This document shows positions 1 through 7,708 of a DNA stretch of 64,000 nucleotides, one piece after another. A program made the position numbers and the translations under genes. The DNA comes from UBA3064 sp023258775 (GTDB taxonomy: Bacteria; Pseudomonadota; Gammaproteobacteria; Burkholderiales; Burkholderiaceae_E). The DNA is taken from NCBI GenBank assembly GCA_044355655.1, contig JBIKXS010000003.1, forward strand, positions 62,001-126,000. The letters run 5' to 3'. Within the stretch, counting starts at the first letter, position 1, and every line of letters begins with the position of its first letter. The notes beneath the pieces were generated by a model. That model was not told the DNA's origin, did not search any database, and saw only the letters and a program-made list of their open reading frames with translations.

Positions 1-361
1 AACAAAACGTGATCCTTTCGCTCGCTTAAGTCTTATCACCGCCTGTGGTGTGGTCATGCTCATACCCCTGACCTGGATCGAGTCGCAACTCGTACCTGAC
101 TGGCGTATCTCCTGGGAAGGACTCTGGCTTGCTGTGATCGCGGCGGTATTGCCTGGCTTTGGCGCTTATCAAGCCTATTCGTATATGCAGCAGCAACTTG
201 GGGCTGCTCGTAGCGGTGTGGTTCTATACCTAGGCCCTTTGTATGCTGGCGTGATGGGCTGGCTCTTGCTTGAGCAGTCAATCGCAGGTTTTCACCTGCT
301 TGGCGCAGCCTTGATCTTGCCGGGTGTATACCTCGTGACCATGCGTAAAGCTGCCGCGTAG
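1..361 (+). CDS. EamA/DMT-family permease, C-terminal part (5' end outside window)
   Basis: The frame is open from the window edge and ends in TAG. The roughly 119 visible residues hold about four hydrophobic helices and the second EamA repeat: an aromatic YQAYSYMQQQLGAARSG stretch, then YLGPLYAGVMGWLLLEQ, then a last helix with GAALILPGVYLV and a short basic tail. This is the usual end of drug/metabolite-superfamily inner-membrane exporters. The substrate cannot be told. The next gene is convergent and begins its stop 22 bp away, so this closes its own transcription unit. Confidence 0.8.
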   Translation, partial: TKRDPFARLSLITACGVVMLIPLTWIESQLVPDWRISWEGLWLAVIAAVLPGFGAYQAYSYMQQQLGAARSGVVLYLGPLYAGVMGWLLLEQSIAGFHLLGAALILPGVYLVTMRKAAA

Positions 362-382
362 CAACGACCAAGGACTTTCGCG

Positions 383-1033
383 CTACGTTAAAAAGCTCGG
401 CAGTCGTGCGCCTTCTCGAACGCTTTGGTCTGCTTGCGCTTCGGTTTGACGAATCGCTGGCAAACGATCAATCACCCTTGGCAGGGCCGCCTGGGGAATG
501 ACAACCACCCCATCCTGATCGGCCACCACAACATCGCCACTGCATACCGGATGGCCTGCGATGGTGACAGGCAATCCGATGGTCCCCGGACCACTTCGAT
601 GGGGTGAGTTCGGTGTGATGCCCATGCAGTAAGCGGGAAGACCCACAGCTCGAAGCCCAGGCAGATCGCGCACGCAACCATCGGTCACAAAGCCAATTGC
701 GCCAGCGTTTCGTGCCATACCGAGAACAAGGTCGCCGGTGACTGCGCATTGCAGATGTTGGCCCGTGGCTGCGACGATTACATCGCCCGCTTGTAAGACC
801 TTAAGACTGTGCACAAGGGCGAGGTTATCGGCTGGCCCACAGTCACAGGTCACTGCAACGCCGCAAAAGCCCCATTGCTCTGCGATCGCGGGTTTAATCC
901 GGTAATCGAGTGCACCACTGCCGCCGAGGGCATCGACGATAAAGCCCGTTGGCGTGCCGCTGATGGCAGCCACAAGCGCGGGGTCGGGTCGCTGAATGAC
1001 TTCAAGACGAATGCTTGGCACTTCTTCAATCAT
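383..1033 (-). CDS. RraA-like / HMG-aldolase family protein
   Basis: A 216-residue protein of the RraA / 4-hydroxy-4-methyl-2-oxoglutarate aldolase fold. The signature is present: GDLVLGMARNAG at about residues 100-111, then TDGCVRDL with Arg122 and Asp123, the residues that bind the keto acid and the metal in class II pyruvate aldolases of this family. The ATG has an AGGA six bases upstream. It is divergent from an FMN-dependent 2-hydroxyacid oxidase 44 bp away, so the two probably share a control region and may act on related hydroxy/keto acids. Catabolic aldolase, oxaloacetate decarboxylase or the RNase E inhibitor role cannot be separated by sequence; the context favours a catabolic one. 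Confidence 0.8.
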   Translation of the reverse strand: MIEEVPSIRLEVIQRPDPALVAAISGTPTGFIVDALGGSGALDYRIKPAIAEQWGFCGVAVTCDCGPADNLALVHSLKVLQAGDVIVAATGQHLQCAVTGDLVLGMARNAGAIGFVTDGCVRDLPGLRAVGLPAYCMGITPNSPHRSGPGTIGLPVTIAGHPVCSGDVVVADQDGVVVIPQAALPRVIDRLPAIRQTEAQADQSVREGARLPSFLT

Positions 1034-1077
1034 TGCCTATCCTATCGAGAAAAAGGTGAATCCATGGGGGACAACAG

Positions 1078-2229
1078 ATGAATATCCGCAGCATCGCCGA
1101 GTTTCGCCGCTTGGCGCAAGTGCGTCTGCCCCGACCGGTTTTCGATTTTGCTGATGGTGGCGCAGAAGACGAAAGCACGCTGCGAAATAACGAACGCGCA
1201 TTTTCCCGCTGGGCATTAATGCCGCAGAGTTTGCGAGGCGCCGCACAACGCGATTTGTCCATTGAATTGTTTGGCCAGCGTTTGCAGCTGCCGGTGTTGA
1301 TCGGGCCCACCGGGCTTGCCGGGCTTTTTTGGCCTCAAGGCGAACTTGCCAGTGCGCGCGCAGCGCAGCGGGCATCGACGGTTTATTGCTTAAGCCATGG
1401 TTCGGTATGTTCGATGGAGCAACTAGCTCAGGGCCATGCAGGCCAGCGCTGGATGCAGGTGTTCATCTACAAAGATCGTGGCTTTACCCGTGAACTCACT
1501 GAACGGGCAAAGGCTGCGCGTTTTTCGGCGTTGATCCTCACGATCGATAACCAGTTGCTCGGTAAACGCGAGCGAGACTGGGTGAATGGATTTGCAATTC
1601 CGCCGCGATTTGGACCTCGCGAGCTCGCCCAATATGCGATCAAGCCCGCCTGGTGGTGGGCGATGCGTCAAGAATTACCAAAAATTACCTTTGGCAATTA
1701 TGTCCGGCCCGGTGAGCCTCAATCGGTGGCGGGACTCGCAGGGCGAATGGGCAGTCTGCTTGATCCGGCAATGAACTGGCGCGATGTTGAGGCCTTGCGC
1801 GCGCATTGGCCGGGACCTTTGCTCTTAAAAGGCGTGCTGCATCCCGAGGAAGCGGCGCAAGCGCAAAAGCTCGGTGTGGATGGCTTGATTGTGTCAAACC
1901 ATGGGGGGCGTCAGCTTGACGGCGCTATTGCTTCGCTCGATGCACTGCCTTCGATTGTCGATCGTGTCGGAAGCTCAATGCCTGTGCTTTTGGATGGCGG
2001 CATCCGGCGAGGTTCGCATGTGTTGAAAGCGCTTGCGCTAGGGGCCCGAGCGGTCCTGGTGGGGCGGCCGCAGCTTTGGGCGCTTGCCTGTGCCGGCGAG
2101 AACGGTGTCTATGCCATGCTTGAGGTGTTGCGTGATGAATTGGATCGCGCGATGGGTTTGTGCGGTTTGGAAGACATCGCCGCTATCAGCAAAGCGAGCC
2201 CGATTCTTGCCAGGGCAGATCTGATTTGA
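1078..2229 (+). CDS. FMN-dependent alpha-hydroxy-acid oxidase/dehydrogenase (LldD/MdlB/glycolate oxidase family)
   Basis: A 383-residue TIM-barrel flavoprotein. Conserved family residues are visible: Asp157 in LTIDNQLLGKRE, Lys251 in LLKGVL, the catalytic base His275 and Arg278 in SNHGGRQLDG, and the phosphate loop DGGIRRGSHVLKALALGA. It would oxidise an L-2-hydroxy acid (lactate, mandelate or similar) to the 2-oxo acid. Oddly, the two active-site tyrosines of glycolate oxidase (Tyr24 and Tyr129) are both Phe here, at the same numbers (VFDFADGG and QVFIYKDR). The ATG follows GGGGGA at six bases. The neighbour on the other strand is the RraA-like aldolase. Confidence 0.88.
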   Translation: MNIRSIAEFRRLAQVRLPRPVFDFADGGAEDESTLRNNERAFSRWALMPQSLRGAAQRDLSIELFGQRLQLPVLIGPTGLAGLFWPQGELASARAAQRASTVYCLSHGSVCSMEQLAQGHAGQRWMQVFIYKDRGFTRELTERAKAARFSALILTIDNQLLGKRERDWVNGFAIPPRFGPRELAQYAIKPAWWWAMRQELPKITFGNYVRPGEPQSVAGLAGRMGSLLDPAMNWRDVEALRAHWPGPLLLKGVLHPEEAAQAQKLGVDGLIVSNHGGRQLDGAIASLDALPSIVDRVGSSMPVLLDGGIRRGSHVLKALALGARAVLVGRPQLWALACAGENGVYAMLEVLRDELDRAMGLCGLEDIAAISKASPILARADLI

Positions 2230-2241
2230 CCCGGTTGCCCG

Positions 2242-2283
2242 TTCTAAAGTCCGAGGTCCGAGCGGCTCATTCTCAAGTCCGAG
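2242..2283. repeat. Degenerate short direct repeat 3' of the hydroxyacid oxidase gene
   Basis: Two copies of a tTTCT(c)AAGTCCGAG block lie 28 bp apart, with a further GTCCGAG between them, starting 13 bp after the stop codon. Too small to mean much alone, but it belongs with the other gene-edge arrays in this window. Confidence 0.5.
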
Positions 2284-2310
2284 TCGCGCATGCTTAACTT
2301 TGGGTTCTTT

Positions 2311-3396
2311 TCAGACACCCTTGGGTTTTCTTAACGATGCAAGACGATCCGCGCTTGTGATTTGTACTTTGCGGCTCATGCCTTCGCGAAGAAAGGTGAG
2401 TTCGACACGGCTGCCAGCTGGCCCCTTAGCCCAGAGGCGGCGGTAAAAGTCGCTTAAACCAGTAATGGCGGTGCTGTCCAAGGCAAGGATCCGGTCGCCC
2501 CGCTGTAAACCAGCAAGGGCTGCAGGTCCATCTGGGCTGAGTCGCTGGATTTGCAGGCCGCCATCAGGGTGCTCCTGGCTGTGGATACCAAGCCAGGCTT
2601 GCGCTGGGCCGCTACGCCGACCGTTGGCGAGAAGGTCATCCAAAATCGGCTTGAGCATATTAATCGGTAAATAAAGATTCCCGGGGCGCGGATTAAAGCC
2701 GCCAGTCGCATCTGCCACCACCAGTGAGCCAATGCCGATGAGCGCGCCATCATCATCAAATAGCCCAGCACCGCTCCAATTATTAACAGCAGGAATGGTC
2801 ATCAGCGGCTCATCAACCAGATACTCCCAATTACCCGCATAGGGTTTGCGCGAGACCAGAAACAGTTCGGTCAGTTCCTTTTCACTTTGACCCAGCGTGA
2901 GCAGGCGACGCGGCAGTTTAAGGCCGTCCGAATCGCCCATCCGAACCGCCTTTAACTTCAGAGGCACCAAGGTTTTGACAAGTCCAAAACCGCTGGCAGG
3001 GTCGTAGGCTGCCACACTGGCTGGCAAACGTCGTTGCTGATGGTCAAGCACATCGATATCTTCCGCCTCAATCAGCAAGTAACCGACGGTGAGAATCAAA
3101 TTGTCGCCGATCACAACGCCGGTACCGATGCGCTGCGGGCCCAGACTTCGGCTGCTTGGCGACTCGGGGTCGGCACTGACCTGGAGTGCAACAACCGATT
3201 GCAAAATTTGCTTGGTGAGGTCGCGGTTTTGCACCTCTGCACGCGGCACCTGCAAACAAAACGCGCTCATCAAGGCCATCAGCATGGCAAGAAACCACCG
3301 GGGCATTCCACTTGCTGGCGCTGCCGATCGTGTGCCTCTAGTGGCTTGATGTTTAAGGTCGCATATGAGGGTTAGCTGCTTCATGGTTGGACTCAA
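2311..3396 (-). CDS. Exported DegP/HtrA-like PDZ protein with a broken catalytic triad
   Basis: 361 residues with an N-terminal signal-anchor (hydrophobic FLAMLMALMSAFCL at about 34-47), a chymotrypsin-fold region (about 60-255) and one PDZ domain (about 265-350, WLGIHS then GLQRGDRILALD). Set against the DegP pattern, the His of TNNHV is Tyr106 (LILTVGYLL), the Asp of the D-x-A-V-L-K block is Gly136 (DPASGFGLVK), and only Ser208 remains (NNWSGAG). It is therefore probably a non-proteolytic periplasmic binding or scaffold protein. The start is uncertain: ATG at 3384 or at 3306, just before the hydrophobic stretch, is equally possible, and none has a clear ribosome site. Confidence 0.8.
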   Translation of the reverse strand: MSPTMKQLTLICDLKHQATRGTRSAAPASGMPRWFLAMLMALMSAFCLQVPRAEVQNRDLTKQILQSVVALQVSADPESPSSRSLGPQRIGTGVVIGDNLILTVGYLLIEAEDIDVLDHQQRRLPASVAAYDPASGFGLVKTLVPLKLKAVRMGDSDGLKLPRRLLTLGQSEKELTELFLVSRKPYAGNWEYLVDEPLMTIPAVNNWSGAGLFDDDGALIGIGSLVVADATGGFNPRPGNLYLPINMLKPILDDLLANGRRSGPAQAWLGIHSQEHPDGGLQIQRLSPDGPAALAGLQRGDRILALDSTAITGLSDFYRRLWAKGPAGSRVELTFLREGMSRKVQITSADRLASLRKPKGV

Positions 3397-3617
3397 TAAC
3401 CAGATGACTGCTTAAATCTGAAAAGAGACTAAGCAATGGGTTGACCACAAGACCCCTTAGAAGGGCCATACGTGCCAAGATAGGCCATCTTGAAATGAAA
3501 TGGAAGCTTGTCCCCCCTTGAGCGTTGCAGTTATTGAGAATCGCTGCGCTGCGGTGTTTTGCTTTCGCTATGCTTTAAGGAGGTGCCAATAAGGCGTGCC
3601 TATCAAAAGGAGATTTA

Positions 3618-4001
3618 ATGAGTACAGATCAAGCAGTTGTTGAGGCGCTCGAGGCGATAGAGGCAAGACGCTGTGATGCCTTGCTTAAGCAGGATATCGA
3701 CGCGCTTGAAAGCCTGATTGGCGATGATTTGCACTATGTGCATTCTTCGGCCACAGCCGAGGATAAAGCGTTATACCTCTCAAGACTTCGAGATAGGTAT
3801 TATGTTTATCACGGTTTGCAAAATCTTGCCCGTGAATGGCGGGTTTTTAATGATCTTGCGCTTTGTAACGGTGATGTTTTGATCGAAGTCGAAGTCAAAG
3901 GCACTCGTAAGAGCATTAAGAGCCGTTACTTGCAGGTTTGGGCCAAGCGCGCCTCAGGCTGGCAAATGATCTCATGGCACTCCACGCCGATGCCAGCCTG
4001 A
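3618..4001 (+). CDS. NTF2-like / DUF4440-type protein
   Basis: A 127-residue protein with the cone-shaped NTF2-like pattern: an N-terminal helix pair (VVEALEAIEARRCDALLKQD), LIGDDLHYVHSSATAEDKALYL, and a closing strand pair YLQVWAKRASGWQMISWHSTP. Proteins like this are small isomerases, hydrolases or binding proteins; no catalytic role can be assigned. A strong AAAAGGAG stands seven bases before the ATG. It stands alone, between a divergent PDZ protein and a convergent SDR. Confidence 0.72.
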   Translation: MSTDQAVVEALEAIEARRCDALLKQDIDALESLIGDDLHYVHSSATAEDKALYLSRLRDRYYVYHGLQNLAREWRVFNDLALCNGDVLIEVEVKGTRKSIKSRYLQVWAKRASGWQMISWHSTPMPA

Positions 4002-4067
4002 GTGATTGCCTTTGCCAAGGCGTTAGCTTACGCAAGGGCGCGCGCTACCCTGCTGTATGGCGGCCGC

Positions 4068-4850
4068 CTATCGTGGCGCCATGCGGATAGCACCATCGAG
4101 ACGAATACATTGACCGTTGAAATATGTATTGGTTAGTAATTGGAGAGCGAGGCTGCCGAATTCTTCGGGTTTGCCCAAGCGCTTTGGAAACGGTACTGAG
4201 GCGCTTAAACTTTGTAACACTTGGGGTGATGCGCCAAGCATCAGTGGTGTTGCAAAAATGCCCGGCATGATGGCATTGACCCGGATGCCAAGATCCGATA
4301 AGTCGCGCGCCATCGGCAATACCAGTCCATTCACACCTGCTTTGGCCGATGCGTAAATGACCTGACCGATTTGACCGTCTTGCGCTGCGACTGAGGCGGT
4401 GAGTACGATGCTGCCGCGTTCCTCGTCTTCAAGCGCTGGCAGACTGGCCATGCCTTCGGCTGATAAGGAAGCGAGACGATAGCTTGCGACCAGGATTCCT
4501 TGAACGCCAGCTTCGTAATCTTCGGTCGATAAGCGCTTGAGTTTTCCAGCCGTTTTGTCGAAGGCAAGTGTTTTCCCGCGTCGCGAACTCATTGCGCAGT
4601 GAATGAGTGCGCGCTCTTGCCCGTGCTTGGCGCGAGATGTTTCAAAACCAGCCAAAACGCTGGCTTCATTGTTGATATCGACCCTGCAAAAAAGGCCTCC
4701 AAGGCGTGTGGCAATCTCAAGGCCTTTATCCTCATTGATATCAAAAATAGTAACTTTTGCACCTGTTGACGCGATTGCCTCAGCGGCCGCGAGCCCAAGG
4801 CCTGATGCACCGCCTGTAATAATGGCACTGATCGAGGAGTCAAGTTTCAT
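4068..4850 (-). CDS. Short-chain dehydrogenase/reductase (HSD17B10-like)
   Basis: 260 residues. The NAD-binding TGGASGLG is at about 13-20, and the acidic FDIN at the end of beta-2 points to NAD(H). The catalytic Tyr and Lys sit in YASAK, followed by the RVNAIMPG block typical of type-2 3-hydroxyacyl-CoA dehydrogenases. The usual NNAG motif is altered (HCAMSSRRGK). It is the last gene of the minus-strand acyl-CoA operon, 71 bp after the PrpD gene, and could oxidise a 3-hydroxyacyl-CoA or hydroxy-acid intermediate of that pathway. Confidence 0.82.
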   Translation of the reverse strand: MKLDSSISAIITGGASGLGLAAAEAIASTGAKVTIFDINEDKGLEIATRLGGLFCRVDINNEASVLAGFETSRAKHGQERALIHCAMSSRRGKTLAFDKTAGKLKRLSTEDYEAGVQGILVASYRLASLSAEGMASLPALEDEERGSIVLTASVAAQDGQIGQVIYASAKAGVNGLVLPMARDLSDLGIRVNAIMPGIFATPLMLGASPQVLQSLSASVPFPKRLGKPEEFGSLALQLLTNTYFNGQCIRLDGAIRMAPR

Positions 4851-4921
4851 AGGCGCAACTCACTTTGAGAATTTGATAGGGCAGCGTGCGAAAGACGAAC
4901 CCTTTTGCTTTCGAGGCTTGC

Positions 4922-6433
4922 TCAGTGCACATCGCCGGATAATTGTTGGATCGATCCTAGACTTGTAAGCCTGGCAAGCTGATCAAACATTCGCTTGCCA
5001 TCAAGGCCATGCGCGCGAGAGGCGCAGTCGAGAAACTTATTCTCCAACTCCTCAATGCTTAAGGGATTCATGGCGTTGCCCTTTGCAAAGCGTATCTCGC
5101 CTGTATCAAGGATCGAACCGTTGCGTAATTTGAGGCGAACGCGATCGGCATAAGAAAATGCAGGCTCAATAGGACAGTTTTGATCATTAATCGAAATTTT
5201 CAGTTTCGAAAATTGTTCGCGGACCGTGGGCTTGGCAACCACCTGGTCGGTCAACTGATTAAGTCCGACTGCGCCCTCAACAAGCGCGGACGCGATGGCA
5301 AATTCCAGACTGAACTTTGCCTCAAGACCGGTGCTCGGTGTGTGATTGCGCAACATCGAGGCCTGGGCTACGCCAATAACCGCTTCAACCGACTCGACAT
5401 CCTCGGGCTTGATTTGATGCTGGTCGCGCAAGGCCAGTACGCCATCGATGACGCGATGGGTTGCATAGCAAAGCGGGTAGCGTTTAATGCTTAGGCCTGC
5501 GTGCAATATCTTCCACGGTCTGCCGAGCGAGTCAGCAGGGCTCATACGGTCAACCTCGTTATATTCTGAAATCGCTTTCAGAAAACCCGCATGGTGTTCC
5601 ATCGCGTCGGGGGTTCCGGTCATCCCCAGTCGAGCAAGGCGCATTGCGCTGATGCCATGGCTTGCTGCCATGCCAGCATGAAAGGGTTTGGTCATGGTGC
5701 CAAAATTAGCAACAAGGCCGGCGGCAAACGATCCGGCAATGGCCAGTCCCATTTGGCAAACAAGCGCTGTGTCTCGGTTTAAGAAGCCACAGGCGGCTGC
5801 TGCGCCGATCACGCCAAATACAGCGGTCGGATGCCAGCCTTTTAGATGATGTGAGCCTTTCTCGCGATTGACAAGATCAGCCCAAACTTCATAACCAACC
5901 AGATAAGCGGTAACAACATCGCGGCCGCTACTGTTTAAGCGTTGGGCTTCAGCAAGAATGGCCGGCACTAAAACAGTGGAAGGATGCCCGCCGAGTGCCA
6001 CATCATCAAAATCGAGCGCATGAGCTGCTGCGCCATTTATCCATGCTGCAACCTCGGCACTTGCCTTCTCGCTGCTGAATAAGATGCTTGATGCAGCCGG
6101 TCCCTGCGCTGCTGAGCCAGCGCCAAGCCATTGACGAACGATTCCCACGACGGGCTCATGTCGTCCAGCGATCATGGTGCCAATGGTGTCGATAAAGCCT
6201 GTCACCGCGCGCTGGGAGGCTTCAGCGGGTAAATCGAGTGATGAAGCGCTTTCAATAAAGGCCGCGTATTGATGCGTTAAGGGGGCAGCCTTGTTTGAAG
6301 CGCCCAGACTTGGACTTAGCCCCGTACCAGGACTTGGACCTGGACTTGGCCCTGTAGCAGAACTTGGCCCTGAAGCAGGACTTGTAGTCAGCTTGTCGCT
6401 TGCCTGCTTATCGATGTTAAAATTTATACTCAT
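4922..6433 (-). CDS. MmgE/PrpD family protein (2-methylcitrate dehydratase / cis-aconitate decarboxylase family)
   Basis: About 503 residues. The family core starts near residue 55 (HQYAAFIESASSLDLP) and shows DTIGTMIAGRHEPV, the conserved GAAAHALDFDDVALGGHPSTVLVPA block, and PFHAGMAASHGISAMRLA. The family holds dehydratases, decarboxylases (cis-aconitate to itaconate) and imidodisuccinate hydrolases; the substrate is not evident. The first 50 residues are foreign to the family: a Ser/Pro/Gly-rich six-residue repeat at about 18-46. AGGAG lies one base before ATG 6439 but seven before ATG 6433, so 6433 is chosen. The gene sits between the acyl-CoA dehydrogenase and the SDR. Confidence 0.85.
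   Translation of the reverse strand: MSINFNIDKQASDKLTTSPASGPSSATGPSPGPSPGTGLSPSLGASNKAAPLTHQYAAFIESASSLDLPAEASQRAVTGFIDTIGTMIAGRHEPVVGIVRQWLGAGSAAQGPAASSILFSSEKASAEVAAWINGAAAHALDFDDVALGGHPSTVLVPAILAEAQRLNSSGRDVVTAYLVGYEVWADLVNREKGSHHLKGWHPTAVFGVIGAAAACGFLNRDTALVCQMGLAIAGSFAAGLVANFGTMTKPFHAGMAASHGISAMRLARLGMTGTPDAMEHHAGFLKAISEYNEVDRMSPADSLGRPWKILHAGLSIKRYPLCYATHRVIDGVLALRDQHQIKPEDVESVEAVIGVAQASMLRNHTPSTGLEAKFSLEFAIASALVEGAVGLNQLTDQVVAKPTVREQFSKLKISINDQNCPIEPAFSYADRVRLKLRNGSILDTGEIRFAKGNAMNPLSIEELENKFLDCASRAHGLDGKRMFDQLARLTSLGSIQQLSGDVH
6305..6391. repeat. About 18-bp in-frame tandem repeat inside the 5' end of the PrpD-family gene
   Basis: Degenerate copies around the core GGACTTGGCCCTGtAGCA run through the first 50 codons and give six-residue units SPASGP, SSATGP, SPGTGL and SPSLGA with a four-residue partial SPGP. 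No stop or frameshift is present. The array lies wholly before the conserved domain. Confidence 0.85.
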
Positions 6434-6508
6434 ATTCATTCTCCTAATCGCGAACCTACGGGCTGCACTTTCGCAAAGGGTTTGTGTTTGACTGAAAATA
6501 ACGTTCTA

Positions 6509-7708
6509 TTAATACGACCTTGGCATGCCTAAAACATGTTCGGCAACATAAGCAAGGATTAAGTTAGTAGAAACTGGAGCGATTTGCATTAAGCGGGTTT
6601 CGCGCCACTTGCGCTCAATGTCATATTCTCTGGCATAACTGAAGCCACCATGGGTTTGCATGCAGGCTTCACCTGCGTGCCATGCAGCTTCTGAGGCAAG
6701 CATTTTGCCCATGTTGGCAGCATCCCCACAGGGAAGGCCTGCTTCAAAAAGCGCCGCAGCCTTACGCAGCATCAACTCTGCCGCGTCGGTCTCGGCGTGC
6801 GCCCTTGCAATTGGGAACTGTATGCCCTGATTCATCCCGATAGGCCTTCCAAACACCACACGATCACTGGCATAGCGGCTTGCCTTGGCGATAAACCATC
6901 GTGCATCACCAATTGCTTCTGAGCCGACCAGGATGCGCTCTGCATTCATGCCATCGAGGATGTAGCGAAAACCTTTACCTTCTTCACCGATCAAGCTTGA
7001 AGCAGGGATACGCATGTTGTCAAAAAATACTTCGGTGGTGTTGTGATTAATCATGGCATCAATGGGTCTGATGCTTAGTCCACGATCAAGCACATCGCGC
7101 ATGTCGACCAAAAACACCGATAAACCTTCGGTTTTTCGTTGGACCTGATCCAATGGCGTGGTTCGGGCCAAAAGCAACATCAAGTCTGAATGCCTTGCCC
7201 TTGAAGTCCAAACCTTCTGGCCGTTCACCACATAGTGATCGCCATCACGTTGGGCTCTCGTTTTTAGTTGCGTGGTGTCTGTGCCACTCGTGGGCTCGGT
7301 GACACCAAAGGCTTGCAGGCGCAGCTTGCCCGAAGCAATTTGGGGCAGGTATTGTTCTTTTTGTAACGGCGATCCATGCCTGAGCAAAGTGCCCATGATG
7401 TACATTTGTGCATGACAGGCGCCTGCGTTACAACCGTTAGCATGAATTTCTTCAAGAATCGCCGCTGCAGCGCCTAACGGTAGACCTGCGCCGCCGTATG
7501 CTTCAGGAATCAGCGCTGACAAATAGCCTGATTCGGTCAGTGCTTGTACAAAGTCTGTCGGATAGGCCTGTTCATCCTCAAGGCCTCGCCAATACGACCC
7601 TGGAAAATCGGTACAAATTTTGCGAACTTGCGTTCTTATATCAGTCCAGTTTTCACCAAGATCGATGCGAACGGCTGTTTGCCCAAACTTTTCATTGACT
7701 GCATTCAT
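6509..7708 (-). CDS. Acyl-CoA dehydrogenase (catalytic Glu at the isovaleryl-CoA dehydrogenase position)
   Basis: A 399-residue FAD flavoprotein with AFGVTEPTSGTDTTQLKT (residues 133-150, flavin/substrate contacts) and the C-terminal MQTHGGFSYAREYDIERKWRE. The usual catalytic Glu of the IYEGT motif in medium-chain enzymes is missing: the aligned residues are IAPVS at 376-380. Instead Glu257 in the DGMNAERIL helix occupies the place used by isovaleryl-CoA and long-chain enzymes, as expected for branched acyl-CoAs. The start codon overlaps the stop of the HMG-CoA lyase gene by four bases, so the two are translationally coupled. Electrons would go to ETF, not encoded here. Confidence 0.88.
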   Translation of the reverse strand: MNAVNEKFGQTAVRIDLGENWTDIRTQVRKICTDFPGSYWRGLEDEQAYPTDFVQALTESGYLSALIPEAYGGAGLPLGAAAAILEEIHANGCNAGACHAQMYIMGTLLRHGSPLQKEQYLPQIASGKLRLQAFGVTEPTSGTDTTQLKTRAQRDGDHYVVNGQKVWTSRARHSDLMLLLARTTPLDQVQRKTEGLSVFLVDMRDVLDRGLSIRPIDAMINHNTTEVFFDNMRIPASSLIGEEGKGFRYILDGMNAERILVGSEAIGDARWFIAKASRYASDRVVFGRPIGMNQGIQFPIARAHAETDAAELMLRKAAALFEAGLPCGDAANMGKMLASEAAWHAGEACMQTHGGFSYAREYDIERKWRETRLMQIAPVSTNLILAYVAEHVLGMPRSY

